A DNA stretch of 31,275 nucleotides, from IMG/VR virus record IMGVR_UViG_3300046532_000672, positions 1 to 31,275 of that record; one strand, 5' to 3'. The position numbers were made by a program, and so were the translations under genes. How positions within the stretch are numbered: position 1 is the stretch's first letter; every line of letters starts with the position of its first letter. The notes beneath the pieces are model-generated. The model searched no databases. It was given only the letters and a program-made list of their open reading frames with translations, and was not told the DNA's origin. Positions 7,868 to 15,710 of this stretch are shown piece by piece. The DNA is from a virus.

Positions 7868-7907
7868 ATGGCGCACACCGGCCAAATACATGGCGCACAG
7901 CGGCCAA
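7868..7907. repeat. Two tandem 18-bp operator-like repeats
   Basis: Copies at 7868-7885 and 7890-7907 read ATGGCGCACA(C/G)CGGCCAA, with one mismatch and a 22-bp period. Each copy holds a dyad TGGC-N8-GCCA. Such paired, helically phased dyads resemble binding sites for a dimeric regulator. They lie just after the stop of the membrane-protein gene and upstream of the capsid module. Confidence 0.65.
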
Positions 7908-7920
7908 CGAGATAACCATA

Positions 7921-8145
7921 TCATACGGTCTTATCTAAATGCCACTCTAAATGGCGATCATGCGAATCTTTCACATGACGCACATCCGACTTGACTTCAT
8001 CAACACCTTCACCAATAGCCCTCAACGTAGCCGAGTTGGCTGCGTGCTGGGATGTGTTCTCTCTACGTAACCGGTTGGCTATCACAGTAAAGAGTCCGGT
8101 GATGAGGGCTGCCCCTACTAGACCGAGGGGACCGACCCATTCCAT
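7921..8145 (-). CDS. Membrane-anchored small protein, DUF2746-like
   Basis: The 74-aa protein has an N-terminal membrane segment at residues 4-23 (VGPLGLVGAALITGLFTVIA), then a basic stop (NRLRREN) and a charged helical tail ending VKDSHDRHLEWHLDK. The order 'membrane helix, R.N..QH, helix, H.EWH' is what I recall of DUF2746-type proteins found in actinobacteriophages next to lysis genes. Its ATG follows the preceding TAG directly. Together with the holin two genes upstream, this suggests a lysis-related role, perhaps a second holin-like or spanin-like component, but no experimental function is implied by the sequence. Confidence 0.72.
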   Translation of the reverse strand: MEWVGPLGLVGAALITGLFTVIANRLRRENTSQHAANSATLRAIGEGVDEVKSDVRHVKDSHDRHLEWHLDKTV

Positions 8146-8364
8146 CTACTTTGAGGGCCGTCCATACAGACGGGCACCAGCCCGTTTCCCCGTTTTGTGG
8201 TACACCCCGCCGTTAAGGTTGTACACACTTTGAAGCGCGTTCCACGCTCGCTGGACTTTGCCAAGGTCCGCAGAGTGGACTGGCTTACTACGCACGACCA
8301 TGCCAGTTGCCTCCCCTGAACCCTTGAATATGGGGAGGGTGGGGGTACGTAAGTTCTTAGCCAT
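8146..8364 (-). CDS. Small basic protein of unknown function, 72 aa
   Basis: I do not recognise this family. The protein is basic and soluble-looking: a short N-terminal strand region (NLRTPTLPIFKGSG), a central helix (DLGKVQRAWNALQSVYNL) and a Gly/Lys/Arg-rich end (GGVYHKTGKRAGARLYGRP). There is no membrane segment. The ATG at 8364 overlaps the holin stop (TGATG), and a GTG one codon earlier is an alternative start. The tight packing between holin and the DUF2746-like gene suggests co-translation with lysis genes. Confidence 0.65.
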   Translation of the reverse strand: MAKNLRTPTLPIFKGSGEATGMVVRSKPVHSADLGKVQRAWNALQSVYNLNGGVYHKTGKRAGARLYGRPSK

Positions 8365-8552
8365 CACGACACCGTTGACGCTGATCCGTCACCAAAGCGT
8401 GATGCGGCCAGACCCTTAATGAAACTCAACAGAGCCGCTGCTCCAGCCACACCAGCGGCCTTCAACGAGTCGGTGCTACCAACGACGTATACAGCAAGGA
8501 ACGCCTGCACAAACGTCGCTATAGCCCTCTCAAAGAGATCCTTAGTAACCAC
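8364..8552 (-). CDS. Holin, r1t-type
   Basis: This small membrane protein (62 aa from the chosen start) has two hydrophobic segments: about residues 8-26 (RAIATFVQAFLAVYVV) and 32-48 (AAGVAGAAALLSFIKGLA). The pattern 'KDL.ER...TFVQAFLA' then 'AG.AGA.A.LS..KG.AA...G..SAS' is the signature of r1t-like holins, which form the membrane lesion that frees the endolysin; a lysin is encoded downstream in this window. I chose GTG at 8552 because AGAAGG lies 6 bases ahead of it. An in-frame TTG at 8570 would add the basic extension MERRCK, but its spacing to a ribosome binding site is poor. Confidence 0.88.
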   Translation of the reverse strand: MVTKDLFERAIATFVQAFLAVYVVGSTDSLKAAGVAGAAALLSFIKGLAASRFGDGSASTVS

Positions 8553-8558
8553 TTTGCA

Positions 8559-8564
8559 CCTTCT
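8559..8564 (-). promoter_or_regulatory. Ribosome binding site deciding the holin start
   Basis: AGAAGG on the minus strand lies 6 bases ahead of GTG at 8552 and downstream of the alternative TTG at 8570. It would therefore serve only the shorter 62-aa form. Confidence 0.6.
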
Positions 8565-8572
8565 TTCCAACC

Positions 8573-9925
8573 TTAGGCATTAGCCGCCCCGAATCCTGTT
8601 TGTGTACCAACAACCATAGCACTACCGCCACCTCTAAACTCTGCGCTACGTTCTGCTGCCCGTCGATCAAGAGTTTGACTAAGATCCGCGTCCATATCAA
8701 ACGCTGCCTTGACACCCTCATCGTCCATGCCGAGGTCTACCTTCTCATTTAGTTTCTCTTCAAATAGCATTTCACTCTCTTTCATCTCAGCAAACCTACT
8801 CCACTGCTGCGCCTGCGACAGACCTAGATCGGAAACTTTCTTGGCAAGATCCTTATCCCAACCCTGATCCAGACCAGCAACCATCTGGCCCCAAGCACCC
8901 GTCCGGGCAGTACTGATATCGTCCTTCACATTAGCCCACTCATCCAAGGGATCAAGGAATGTCTCCATTGAAATAGTTGTACCCGCCTCACCGAAGTAAT
9001 GATCGAACGTATCGCGCACCTCCTGCGGCATGTTATACATGACCTGCTCCGCCGCATTCAATCGCTCAGTCACCTCATCTCCACTAACACTATTTACAAA
9101 GAGACTAGTAATCAGGGTATCGAAAGCCGCCCCCTCTTTCTTCATCCCTACCCGCTTGAGTTCCTGAGAAACATGCTTCTCCATAGCGATGTATTCACCG
9201 GGGGTAGGTATATCCCGGTCACCCTGAGCCATCTGTGATATCCCCGGAAACCTCTTAACGAATGCTTCACTGTCGTACATGCCGATGAGTAGACGCTCCG
9301 CTGACATCGACGGATCATTCTGCATCTGAGCCTCAGCCCACAGCCACAGCGAATTAATAGTTTCCCGATCCAAACCTGCTCCACGCAGAGCACCGAAGAA
9401 TGCCTGCTGCATTTTCAGCCGGGTACTCGCACCGTCATCTTCGTCATCTTCAGCGTCAGCAACCCTTAGGCCCTGTGCAGTGACACCAAGGTTGGATTGG
9501 TGGAGGTTGCCCTGCTGTATCCAACGGGCAGCAATGTCTCCGCCTGCACCCATACGCTCTGTGCCAGAGTACTCACCATCTATCAGAGTCTCCGATGTGG
9601 ATGCAGCCTTTGTCGCTTCCCCGAAACTGGTTCCTGCAAACACACCACCCGTTTGAAACGGGTCGCTACCAACCCGGTACGCGAGGATGTCGGCACGGAT
9701 CTGTTCAGCCACATTCCAGCCAGCCTCGTCACCCTGAGCATCTTCAATCGCACTACGCCAACGAGTGACATCAGCACCCGTGATCGCCTCACCTTCCATA
9801 GTCCCCGACTGCACATCTGTCATAGACGCACGATCAAGCGTCTGATTCAACAACTGCAACGGAGACATAGCATCCGATATGTCACCCAGATGCTTCTGGA
9901 CTAGTGCCTGAATGGACTCACTCAC
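8573..9925 (-). CDS. Helical structural protein, probable internal virion protein, 450 aa
   Basis: No enzymatic motif is seen. The protein is acidic and mostly helical. A central block (about residues 178-265) reads FFGALRGAGLDRETINSLWLWAEA, then ERLLIGMYDSEAFVKRFPGI, then IPTPGEYIAMEKHVSQELKRVG. The 'L...F..RFPG......P..EY...E......L...G' arrangement is a repeat I recognise from large structural proteins of several phages, without an accepted name. The end is Gly/Ala-rich (AEFRGGGSAM, GFGAANA). The start is GTG, overlapping the preceding stop (GTGA). It is the last of five linked large genes and probably a minor virion or ejection component. Confidence 0.65.
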   Translation of the reverse strand: MSESIQALVQKHLGDISDAMSPLQLLNQTLDRASMTDVQSGTMEGEAITGADVTRWRSAIEDAQGDEAGWNVAEQIRADILAYRVGSDPFQTGGVFAGTSFGEATKAASTSETLIDGEYSGTERMGAGGDIAARWIQQGNLHQSNLGVTAQGLRVADAEDDEDDGASTRLKMQQAFFGALRGAGLDRETINSLWLWAEAQMQNDPSMSAERLLIGMYDSEAFVKRFPGISQMAQGDRDIPTPGEYIAMEKHVSQELKRVGMKKEGAAFDTLITSLFVNSVSGDEVTERLNAAEQVMYNMPQEVRDTFDHYFGEAGTTISMETFLDPLDEWANVKDDISTARTGAWGQMVAGLDQGWDKDLAKKVSDLGLSQAQQWSRFAEMKESEMLFEEKLNEKVDLGMDDEGVKAAFDMDADLSQTLDRRAAERSAEFRGGGSAMVVGTQTGFGAANA

Positions 9926-11505
9926 CTGTAGTCACTCCTAAACATCGAAGCCGCACCCGCAATAAACTGATTCATTGGGTTCTGGTAAGACTTACCCTCC
10001 GAGAACCTATCCATATTCTGACGCGCAGCAGCCTTCATTTCTGTCTGCGTCCTGAATCGTTTACGTCCGAGTTCGGGATCTTCTATCTGATAATTATCCA
10101 TCAACCACGGATCATTCTTACGGTAACTAGTATCACCCCAGATGCTAGTAGCACCTGCATACAAGTCCCCAATCAAGTTAGTGATGGTACCGCTACCCTC
10201 TGCACCAGCCTGACCCATACTGTCAATCTCTTCAGGCGTCAACCCCCACTGCTGGTGTGCTTTGGTAGCAATGTTTGTCATCACCTGACCCTCGTTGTCA
10301 CCTTGCTCCGATTTGATATCCAACGCCCAATCCCGAACCGTAGTATTATTTAATGCAGCCATCTGATCCAGATCAATCATCTGCATATCAGCATAGGAAC
10401 GAAGTCGCTTCTCTATATCCGTGACTTCGCCAGCACCTAGCGGCTGTACAAACCCACCGCTCCGTATGCTCTGTATCAGAATGTTTTCAGTCATCTGTCT
10501 AGCCTGATTAGGCCAGCCTTCAGCAGTCTGAGGTTCCAGATGGGCTGCCGCACCGCCCTCTGACATCAACGTGAAAGCAATCTGACTGACCATGGTATCA
10601 GTCAACTCATCTTCGATACCTAGATCATCAGCGGTAGACCTGATGATCTCAATGGAGTCTGACCAAATCTTACCCCAGTTGCCTACACCACCATAGGTAG
10701 TCTGACCTACACCTTCATCACCGGGATGGAGAATACCCGATCCATCGGCACCACCCGGACCACCCTGCGTGTACCACATCTCCGTCATCGCTAAGAAGTT
10801 GTTGGTCTTATCCGTCCACCAGTCCTGAGAATACAAACCATCTGTAGAGTCATTGTAGAAATCATCTATCAGCAAATGCTCAGCATACGGAGAAGTAGAT
10901 TCATTGTTGCTGTTGAACCGCTCCACCCACATATCCAACCAGTCCTTAATGACCGGCTCGTTCGTACTGCCCGTGTAATCATCCCCCCAGAACGTCAACC
11001 ATCCCTCCGGTAGCGTCCCGCTATTGGGCTTGTAGCCCTCAGGCGAGGCTTCAAAGTAAGATTCAGCCGACGCATATATGCCTGCGGTGGCATCCTTCGG
11101 GTCGGGCATCCCCGGAGCGCTACTACCCTGACCCATGAAATCTTCTACTGTTCCACCGGGCTGCCACCCTGCCGGGTTCTCCTCATCCGGGTCAAACCCA
11201 TTAACGAACTTGTCATACATCCTACGCAGTAAGGCATCCTGCTCATCGGCATCCATACCATGAGTGGTCACAGTATTAAACCAACCCTCACTCTGTGTGA
11301 TGGCCTCCTCAAAAGCAGGTGGAACAACAGAAGCGTCAATCGGATCAGGTGTGGCAACGATCTCGCCTAAATCCAGACTCGTAGAATTCTCCAATGTGTA
11401 ACCAGTAGTCGGATCAGCGATCTTCCCCGCCCACTCCATAAGGACAGCATCAGATAGATGGAGATACTCCGCTTTCAGGATCTCGTAAATATCTTCAACA
11501 CTCAT
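9922..11505 (-). CDS. Acidic helical structural protein, probable internal virion protein, 527 aa
   Basis: I recognise the style but not a named family. The N-terminal half is strongly acidic and Trp/Gly-rich (GWLTFWGDDYTGS, DFYNDSTDGLYSQDWW). The C-terminal half has a helical pattern: EIIRSTADDLGI, MVSQIAFTLMSEG, RLRSYADMQMIDLDQ, NIATKAHQQWGLTPEEID, then NDPWLMDN, FRTQTEMKAAARQNMDRF and FIAGAASMFRSDYR. This chain of modules, ending near 'R...EM..AAR....' and a Phe/Arg-rich tail, resembles the C-terminus of large helical virion proteins in other phages. ATGA and GTGA overlaps join it to both neighbours, so it is probably made in fixed ratio with them. A role in DNA ejection is inferred. Confidence 0.62.
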   Translation of the reverse strand: MSVEDIYEILKAEYLHLSDAVLMEWAGKIADPTTGYTLENSTSLDLGEIVATPDPIDASVVPPAFEEAITQSEGWFNTVTTHGMDADEQDALLRRMYDKFVNGFDPDEENPAGWQPGGTVEDFMGQGSSAPGMPDPKDATAGIYASAESYFEASPEGYKPNSGTLPEGWLTFWGDDYTGSTNEPVIKDWLDMWVERFNSNNESTSPYAEHLLIDDFYNDSTDGLYSQDWWTDKTNNFLAMTEMWYTQGGPGGADGSGILHPGDEGVGQTTYGGVGNWGKIWSDSIEIIRSTADDLGIEDELTDTMVSQIAFTLMSEGGAAAHLEPQTAEGWPNQARQMTENILIQSIRSGGFVQPLGAGEVTDIEKRLRSYADMQMIDLDQMAALNNTTVRDWALDIKSEQGDNEGQVMTNIATKAHQQWGLTPEEIDSMGQAGAEGSGTITNLIGDLYAGATSIWGDTSYRKNDPWLMDNYQIEDPELGRKRFRTQTEMKAAARQNMDRFSEGKSYQNPMNQFIAGAASMFRSDYR

Positions 11506-14500
11506 TTAGCACCCCCGAAGTACCCGGATGTAGCCATCTTCTGAAGATGCTCACGGGTCCACTCTTCACCCTCACGCGGCTTAAGGCTACTATCCGACGG
11601 CTTACGCCAGTAGTTGCCATCGACCACCACGCCATACCTGCCCGCCGCTCCCACGGCACGCTTGTAATCCTCATCGCTGCGGTACCCGACGACCATCGCG
11701 TCACCGTTCTCAATCTCCTTACGTTGATCGTTGGAGAATATCTGATGACCGTTATAGCCATTCTGGGAAAGATCCCTGCTGACACCCTTCAACAATTCTG
11801 GGTCTTCCCGCCCGACAAGAGGCACGGCCCCTTCACGCATCTGGGTAGCCAAGCCGTGTGCCTGCTCACGGAACCCGTCACCCAAACCGTCTAGTACCTG
11901 ATTGTTAGTGCTACGACTTGTCTTCTCCAACGCATCCATCGTGGCCGCAGTAGCCTTAGCCGCCCATTCCAGATGATCCGGGTAGTCCTCTATCCACGAC
12001 CACCAGCCGTCATTGTTCTTAGCCTGCCAAGCAAGCATGGACTCCACCGGTTGTGCTGCCGGGGCTGTACCCGTGAGGGATTCCTCAAAGGTAGTTTCCC
12101 GTGAGAGCAGTGGTGACAGGAAGTCTGTCGCATTCAGCGCACCCAAGCCACCCACACCATAGGCGGTACCGGTGATGCCCTTGCCGAACTGGTTGGGCCA
12201 TGACCAATCGTCGGGATCCCTCTTCGTCATAGGTGAGAACTCGTTTGCCCACGCCTGATGCTCAGGGAGCGCCAAGAACTTTGACTGCTCTCGCTCAGCC
12301 AGCATCCTGCTGTAGTCATCCATGTTCGTGACACCGAGCAGTTCGTTTGCTTCATCGGGTGCGAGGAACCCTTCGTCCCTTGCTCGCATGTCGTTAGGCG
12401 TAACCCCGGTGTACTCGTGAACCTCAATCCCGTCGTAATCTGCTATTTCACCCTTGGTCCAGTCATCGGCACCTCCCAATGAACCTTCATTCATCATCAT
12501 GTATTGATCTATTTGGTCACCGACATCTTTCAACTCCGCAGTCCCATACCGGAACAGAGGATCTTCAGCCCCCGGACCATCGGTAAACCGTGACTTCCTG
12601 AACCAGTTCTTGCCCATGCCGTACTGGCCTAGCCCATCGAACGGAACCCACATATGGGCACCACCACCACCACCACTAGCGATAGCCGCCTCATCGCCAG
12701 ACACATTGCCCCCACCACTGCGCTTATAGAACGGCTGCATAGTTCCATTTTGTAGTTCAACTACAACTATGTCGCGCGTATTCCCATCTTGGCTTTTGAG
12801 GCGCAGGATGTCAGAGATACGGATCTCACCCGGTTCTCCGAGGTGGCCGAGTTCGGTGATGATGTGCTTCGGACGGAAAGCACCTCCCTCACCAGCAAAC
12901 GACGTTATAGCATCCTTTACCTCCGGTACCGCCTTCTCCACCGTGGACTCGAAGGCCGCCCAGTCAGCCTCCATACCCGCAACGGGGGCAACCGACCCAT
13001 CCGGTGCCGTGTGGCCGTACCCTGTGGCAGCCCTATCTGCCCTAAACTTCTGATAAGCGGAGTCGGCCACAATCCTTTCTACATTCCGCATCTCGTGCAG
13101 GTTATGACCTCGGGCCTCCGGATTACGACCCGGCACACTTTGCCAGAACGGGGAGCGCATCTCACCTATATCCCACTCTTCCATCTCTCGGAGATAATAG
13201 AAGTGGGCGATATCGTCATCAGAGTATTGATTGATCTTACCCAACGCATAGAAATTGCCAGCCCATTCTTCTTCACCACCGAATGGAAGATCCTGCGCAC
13301 TGCGCATATCCCCACGCAACGCAGCCTCACGGAACCGTGCCGGAGGATCAATCTTTATACCGAAGGCTTCCATATAGCCTGCACGAGAATAAGCCCCCAC
13401 CCGACCGGGCCGCGACATCCGGGCGGTCGGACCTGTCACCTCATCACCAGCCTCGCTGACTATCGAACCCCGTGCCAATGGACCAGTCCCGTCCGTGTAG
13501 ACCGTGAAACCTGCGTTCCGGTACATATCGACAAGAGATCCTCGGCTTGACTCAACCGTCGCTCTGAGAATCACACCGTTGTCGGCCAGATAAGTCACTA
13601 CTCTTTTCAGTTCACGTAAGGCATCCCGCGCTATCCCCACACGGGCCATACCCTCCGGCCCTACCTCTTCGGCTACGTTATCCCACGTAATATAAATCTC
13701 CCCCGGTCCCTCTTTCTTCAGATTGAACTGAGCATCGCCTATCCTCATTGAAACCGACTGATCGCCGTGGTTCCAAATATCCATTTCTGTGATTGGATCC
13801 CAGTGATCTAAAACACTATCTTCACGGGCCATACCATCTGGGAACTTCCACGGACCCCAATTACCGTGACCCGGTTCCCCCGGTCGTAGCCCCTCATCCG
13901 GAAGCACCTGAAGCCCCTCTTCATCAGGTGGATCCATTCTTCGCTCGCGTGCATACCAATGCTCATCAGAGCGGGCGGGTGGACTGTCACGGAGTTCGCT
14001 GATGTTCCTGCGTAGTTCCCGAGCAGAACCGGACTGGCCCGGAGGCACAGATGGAGGATAGTAGCCGGGTGGGTGGGCCGCCCGCATAGCCTCAGTGGGG
14101 CGAGGTACGCCCCCAACGTGGGTGATGTCAAGCCAGTCAAGTGCATCTTCGGACAAGTCGAATGGACTCAGATCATCCGGGATCTCCCTCCAAGACAGCG
14201 CACTCTCAGGCCACAACCGCCTCGGCAGCCACCTCAAATCATCACGCGAAAGATGATCGAGATCACGCCGGACTGATGGAGTACCCGGACCGGGGCGGTC
14301 CATGCCAGTCAACGGAGTGCGACGCCACGGTGGATCCGGATAATCTATTCCGGGCGTGGTGCCCGCTATGCCTTCATCGGGTCTGGTGCCCGCCATGGGA
14401 TTCCCAGCCCAATCAGTTGCCGCCACAGGAGTAACTGATTCGTCGGGTCTGATGGGGTACACCGATGCGAGCCGTTCGCGGCCAAGGCCATCCATGCGGC

Positions 14501-15710
14501 CCTCAAACCAAGCAAGGTACTCAGGTGTATAAAGTTCACGAAGTATTTGTTCGTATTTTTCGTGAAGATTAGCCAGATCCGGGCCGGTTCCCCCCGACAT
14601 CATCGCCTCAGACATCTCTTGATCTCGTTCGTTACGCAACAACTTTATTGATTCAAGATCATCGGGAGGAGTCAGAGCCATCAACCGCTCACCTTCCGCT
14701 CCGTCCCAGTCCGCTGCGGCCTCACCACGCGGCCCCGACAATGTTCGTTCTCCACCTTCGCCACCACCCGGTAGCGCCTCAAGACTAGGTGGATCACCCG
14801 CTACTTCAGCGACACGCTGATCTCTAGCCGCCGTTTCTGCGAGGGCATCCGACCGCCGGATATCCTTCAACTTCGGATCAAAGATTTCAGATAGTTGCCT
14901 GAACTTAACCAACAACTCCGGTGGCAACATATCCAGATTCTTAGCCATCATCTGGAATAGCCGACCGCCACCTGCTCTCATCAGAGCGCGACCAGTCGGG
15001 CCGAACATGGCGCCAACAGTTGCTTCCAACGCCCACTCAAGAGGAGTATTCGGTATCAGTTTGGAGTTCTCATAATTGACGCCGTACCCATGCGGGTACG
15101 ACTCAGCAGGACTCTCATACTCATACGGCAGCCCACTTCCCGGCCCGCCATAGGTCCGGTTATACTCAGCCCATTCGGTTTGCGACTCATGCGTCTGAAC
15201 ACCAGCACGACGTGGGTCGCCTCCCATCTCGTAAACCTCTTCAGCAGTGGGTGACGTATCGCGGCCCTGCCTATGCATCATCGTATTATTCGGACGGTAA
15301 GCACTACCTGTATACGGGTCATCGCTCAATGGATTCCCGCTAAAGAACTCCGGTGCCTGCGGTGCCTGTTCCTTACCGCCACGCATCACCGTATAGGTAG
15401 GGATGTCCCATGCGTAAGCAAGTTCTTCTTGAGTGACACCCAACTGGTTGGTCAACAGGCTGACAGTCGCTTCCCGAGTAAGACCAAACTGTGCAAGAAA
15501 CTCGTTAGCCTTAGCATCCAGTTGCGCCGATTCCTCAGGTGCCCGTACCCCGTCATGGGAACGGATGCGGCCACCTAGCCCCATCGATTTTCCATCCGTC
15601 AATTCGACACCGGCTTGCACGGCAGAGAGGTGCGCCGTCCTCAGCAACTCCAGATAGAACGCATCATTGAAGTACCCTCCGAGTGCTACGTTGCCAGTAG
15701 TGCGGGTCAT
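11502..15710 (-). CDS. Large multidomain virion protein with GNAT-like domain, 1402 aa
   Basis: This is probably an internal or ejected virion protein. Residues 1-110 are helical. About 115-215 and 300-640 are Pro/Gly/Asp/Arg-rich and look disordered. Residues about 650-740 resemble a GNAT acyltransferase: a beta region (SVSMRIGDAQF, GEIYITWD), a helix-start VGIARDALRELKRVVTYL in place of the usual acyl-CoA loop, and ATVESSRGSLVDMYRNAGF, the typical end of that fold. Residues about 960-1060 form a second compact domain: RDIVVVELQNGTMQPFYKRSG, a Gly run, WVPFDG, NWFRKSRF and PLFRYG. The C-terminus (about 1200-1402) is helical. ATGA overlaps link it to both neighbours. A multidomain ejected protein with an enzyme-like module is the simplest reading; catalytic activity is unproven, and the GNAT loop looks degenerate. 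Confidence 0.68.
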   Translation of the reverse strand: MTRTTGNVALGGYFNDAFYLELLRTAHLSAVQAGVELTDGKSMGLGGRIRSHDGVRAPEESAQLDAKANEFLAQFGLTREATVSLLTNQLGVTQEELAYAWDIPTYTVMRGGKEQAPQAPEFFSGNPLSDDPYTGSAYRPNNTMMHRQGRDTSPTAEEVYEMGGDPRRAGVQTHESQTEWAEYNRTYGGPGSGLPYEYESPAESYPHGYGVNYENSKLIPNTPLEWALEATVGAMFGPTGRALMRAGGGRLFQMMAKNLDMLPPELLVKFRQLSEIFDPKLKDIRRSDALAETAARDQRVAEVAGDPPSLEALPGGGEGGERTLSGPRGEAAADWDGAEGERLMALTPPDDLESIKLLRNERDQEMSEAMMSGGTGPDLANLHEKYEQILRELYTPEYLAWFEGRMDGLGRERLASVYPIRPDESVTPVAATDWAGNPMAGTRPDEGIAGTTPGIDYPDPPWRRTPLTGMDRPGPGTPSVRRDLDHLSRDDLRWLPRRLWPESALSWREIPDDLSPFDLSEDALDWLDITHVGGVPRPTEAMRAAHPPGYYPPSVPPGQSGSARELRRNISELRDSPPARSDEHWYARERRMDPPDEEGLQVLPDEGLRPGEPGHGNWGPWKFPDGMAREDSVLDHWDPITEMDIWNHGDQSVSMRIGDAQFNLKKEGPGEIYITWDNVAEEVGPEGMARVGIARDALRELKRVVTYLADNGVILRATVESSRGSLVDMYRNAGFTVYTDGTGPLARGSIVSEAGDEVTGPTARMSRPGRVGAYSRAGYMEAFGIKIDPPARFREAALRGDMRSAQDLPFGGEEEWAGNFYALGKINQYSDDDIAHFYYLREMEEWDIGEMRSPFWQSVPGRNPEARGHNLHEMRNVERIVADSAYQKFRADRAATGYGHTAPDGSVAPVAGMEADWAAFESTVEKAVPEVKDAITSFAGEGGAFRPKHIITELGHLGEPGEIRISDILRLKSQDGNTRDIVVVELQNGTMQPFYKRSGGGNVSGDEAAIASGGGGGAHMWVPFDGLGQYGMGKNWFRKSRFTDGPGAEDPLFRYGTAELKDVGDQIDQYMMMNEGSLGGADDWTKGEIADYDGIEVHEYTGVTPNDMRARDEGFLAPDEANELLGVTNMDDYSRMLAEREQSKFLALPEHQAWANEFSPMTKRDPDDWSWPNQFGKGITGTAYGVGGLGALNATDFLSPLLSRETTFEESLTGTAPAAQPVESMLAWQAKNNDGWWSWIEDYPDHLEWAAKATAATMDALEKTSRSTNNQVLDGLGDGFREQAHGLATQMREGAVPLVGREDPELLKGVSRDLSQNGYNGHQIFSNDQRKEIENGDAMVVGYRSDEDYKRAVGAAGRYGVVVDGNYWRKPSDSSLKPREGEEWTREHLQKMATSGYFGGAK

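Larger units (their letters stand above)
7737..7920 (-). promoter_or_regulatory. Intergenic control region ahead of the capsid module
   Basis: This 184-base gap is the longest non-coding stretch in the window; nearly all other genes touch or overlap. It holds two 18-base direct repeats (7868-7907), a 7-bp hairpin (7762-7780) and the scaffold ribosome binding site. I see no convincing sigma70-like promoter and no terminator with a U-run. Its place between the holin group and scaffold/capsid makes a promoter or processing site likely, but this is inference. Confidence 0.55.

Noticed and set aside
7868-7907. CRISPR-like repeat
   Set aside because: Only two copies with a 4-base gap; no array, no spacer-sized intervals and no cas genes.
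7737-7920. A sigma70-type promoter in the gap
   Set aside because: I tried to pair TTG-containing and TAT-containing hexamers on the minus strand, but no pair has good spacing and match. Only the repeats, hairpin and ribosome binding site are reported.
12789-13550. Plus-strand open frame of 253 codons
   Set aside because: It lies wholly inside the 1402-aa gene, in the opposite strand, and its translation has no domain-like pattern. All supported genes are on the minus strand.
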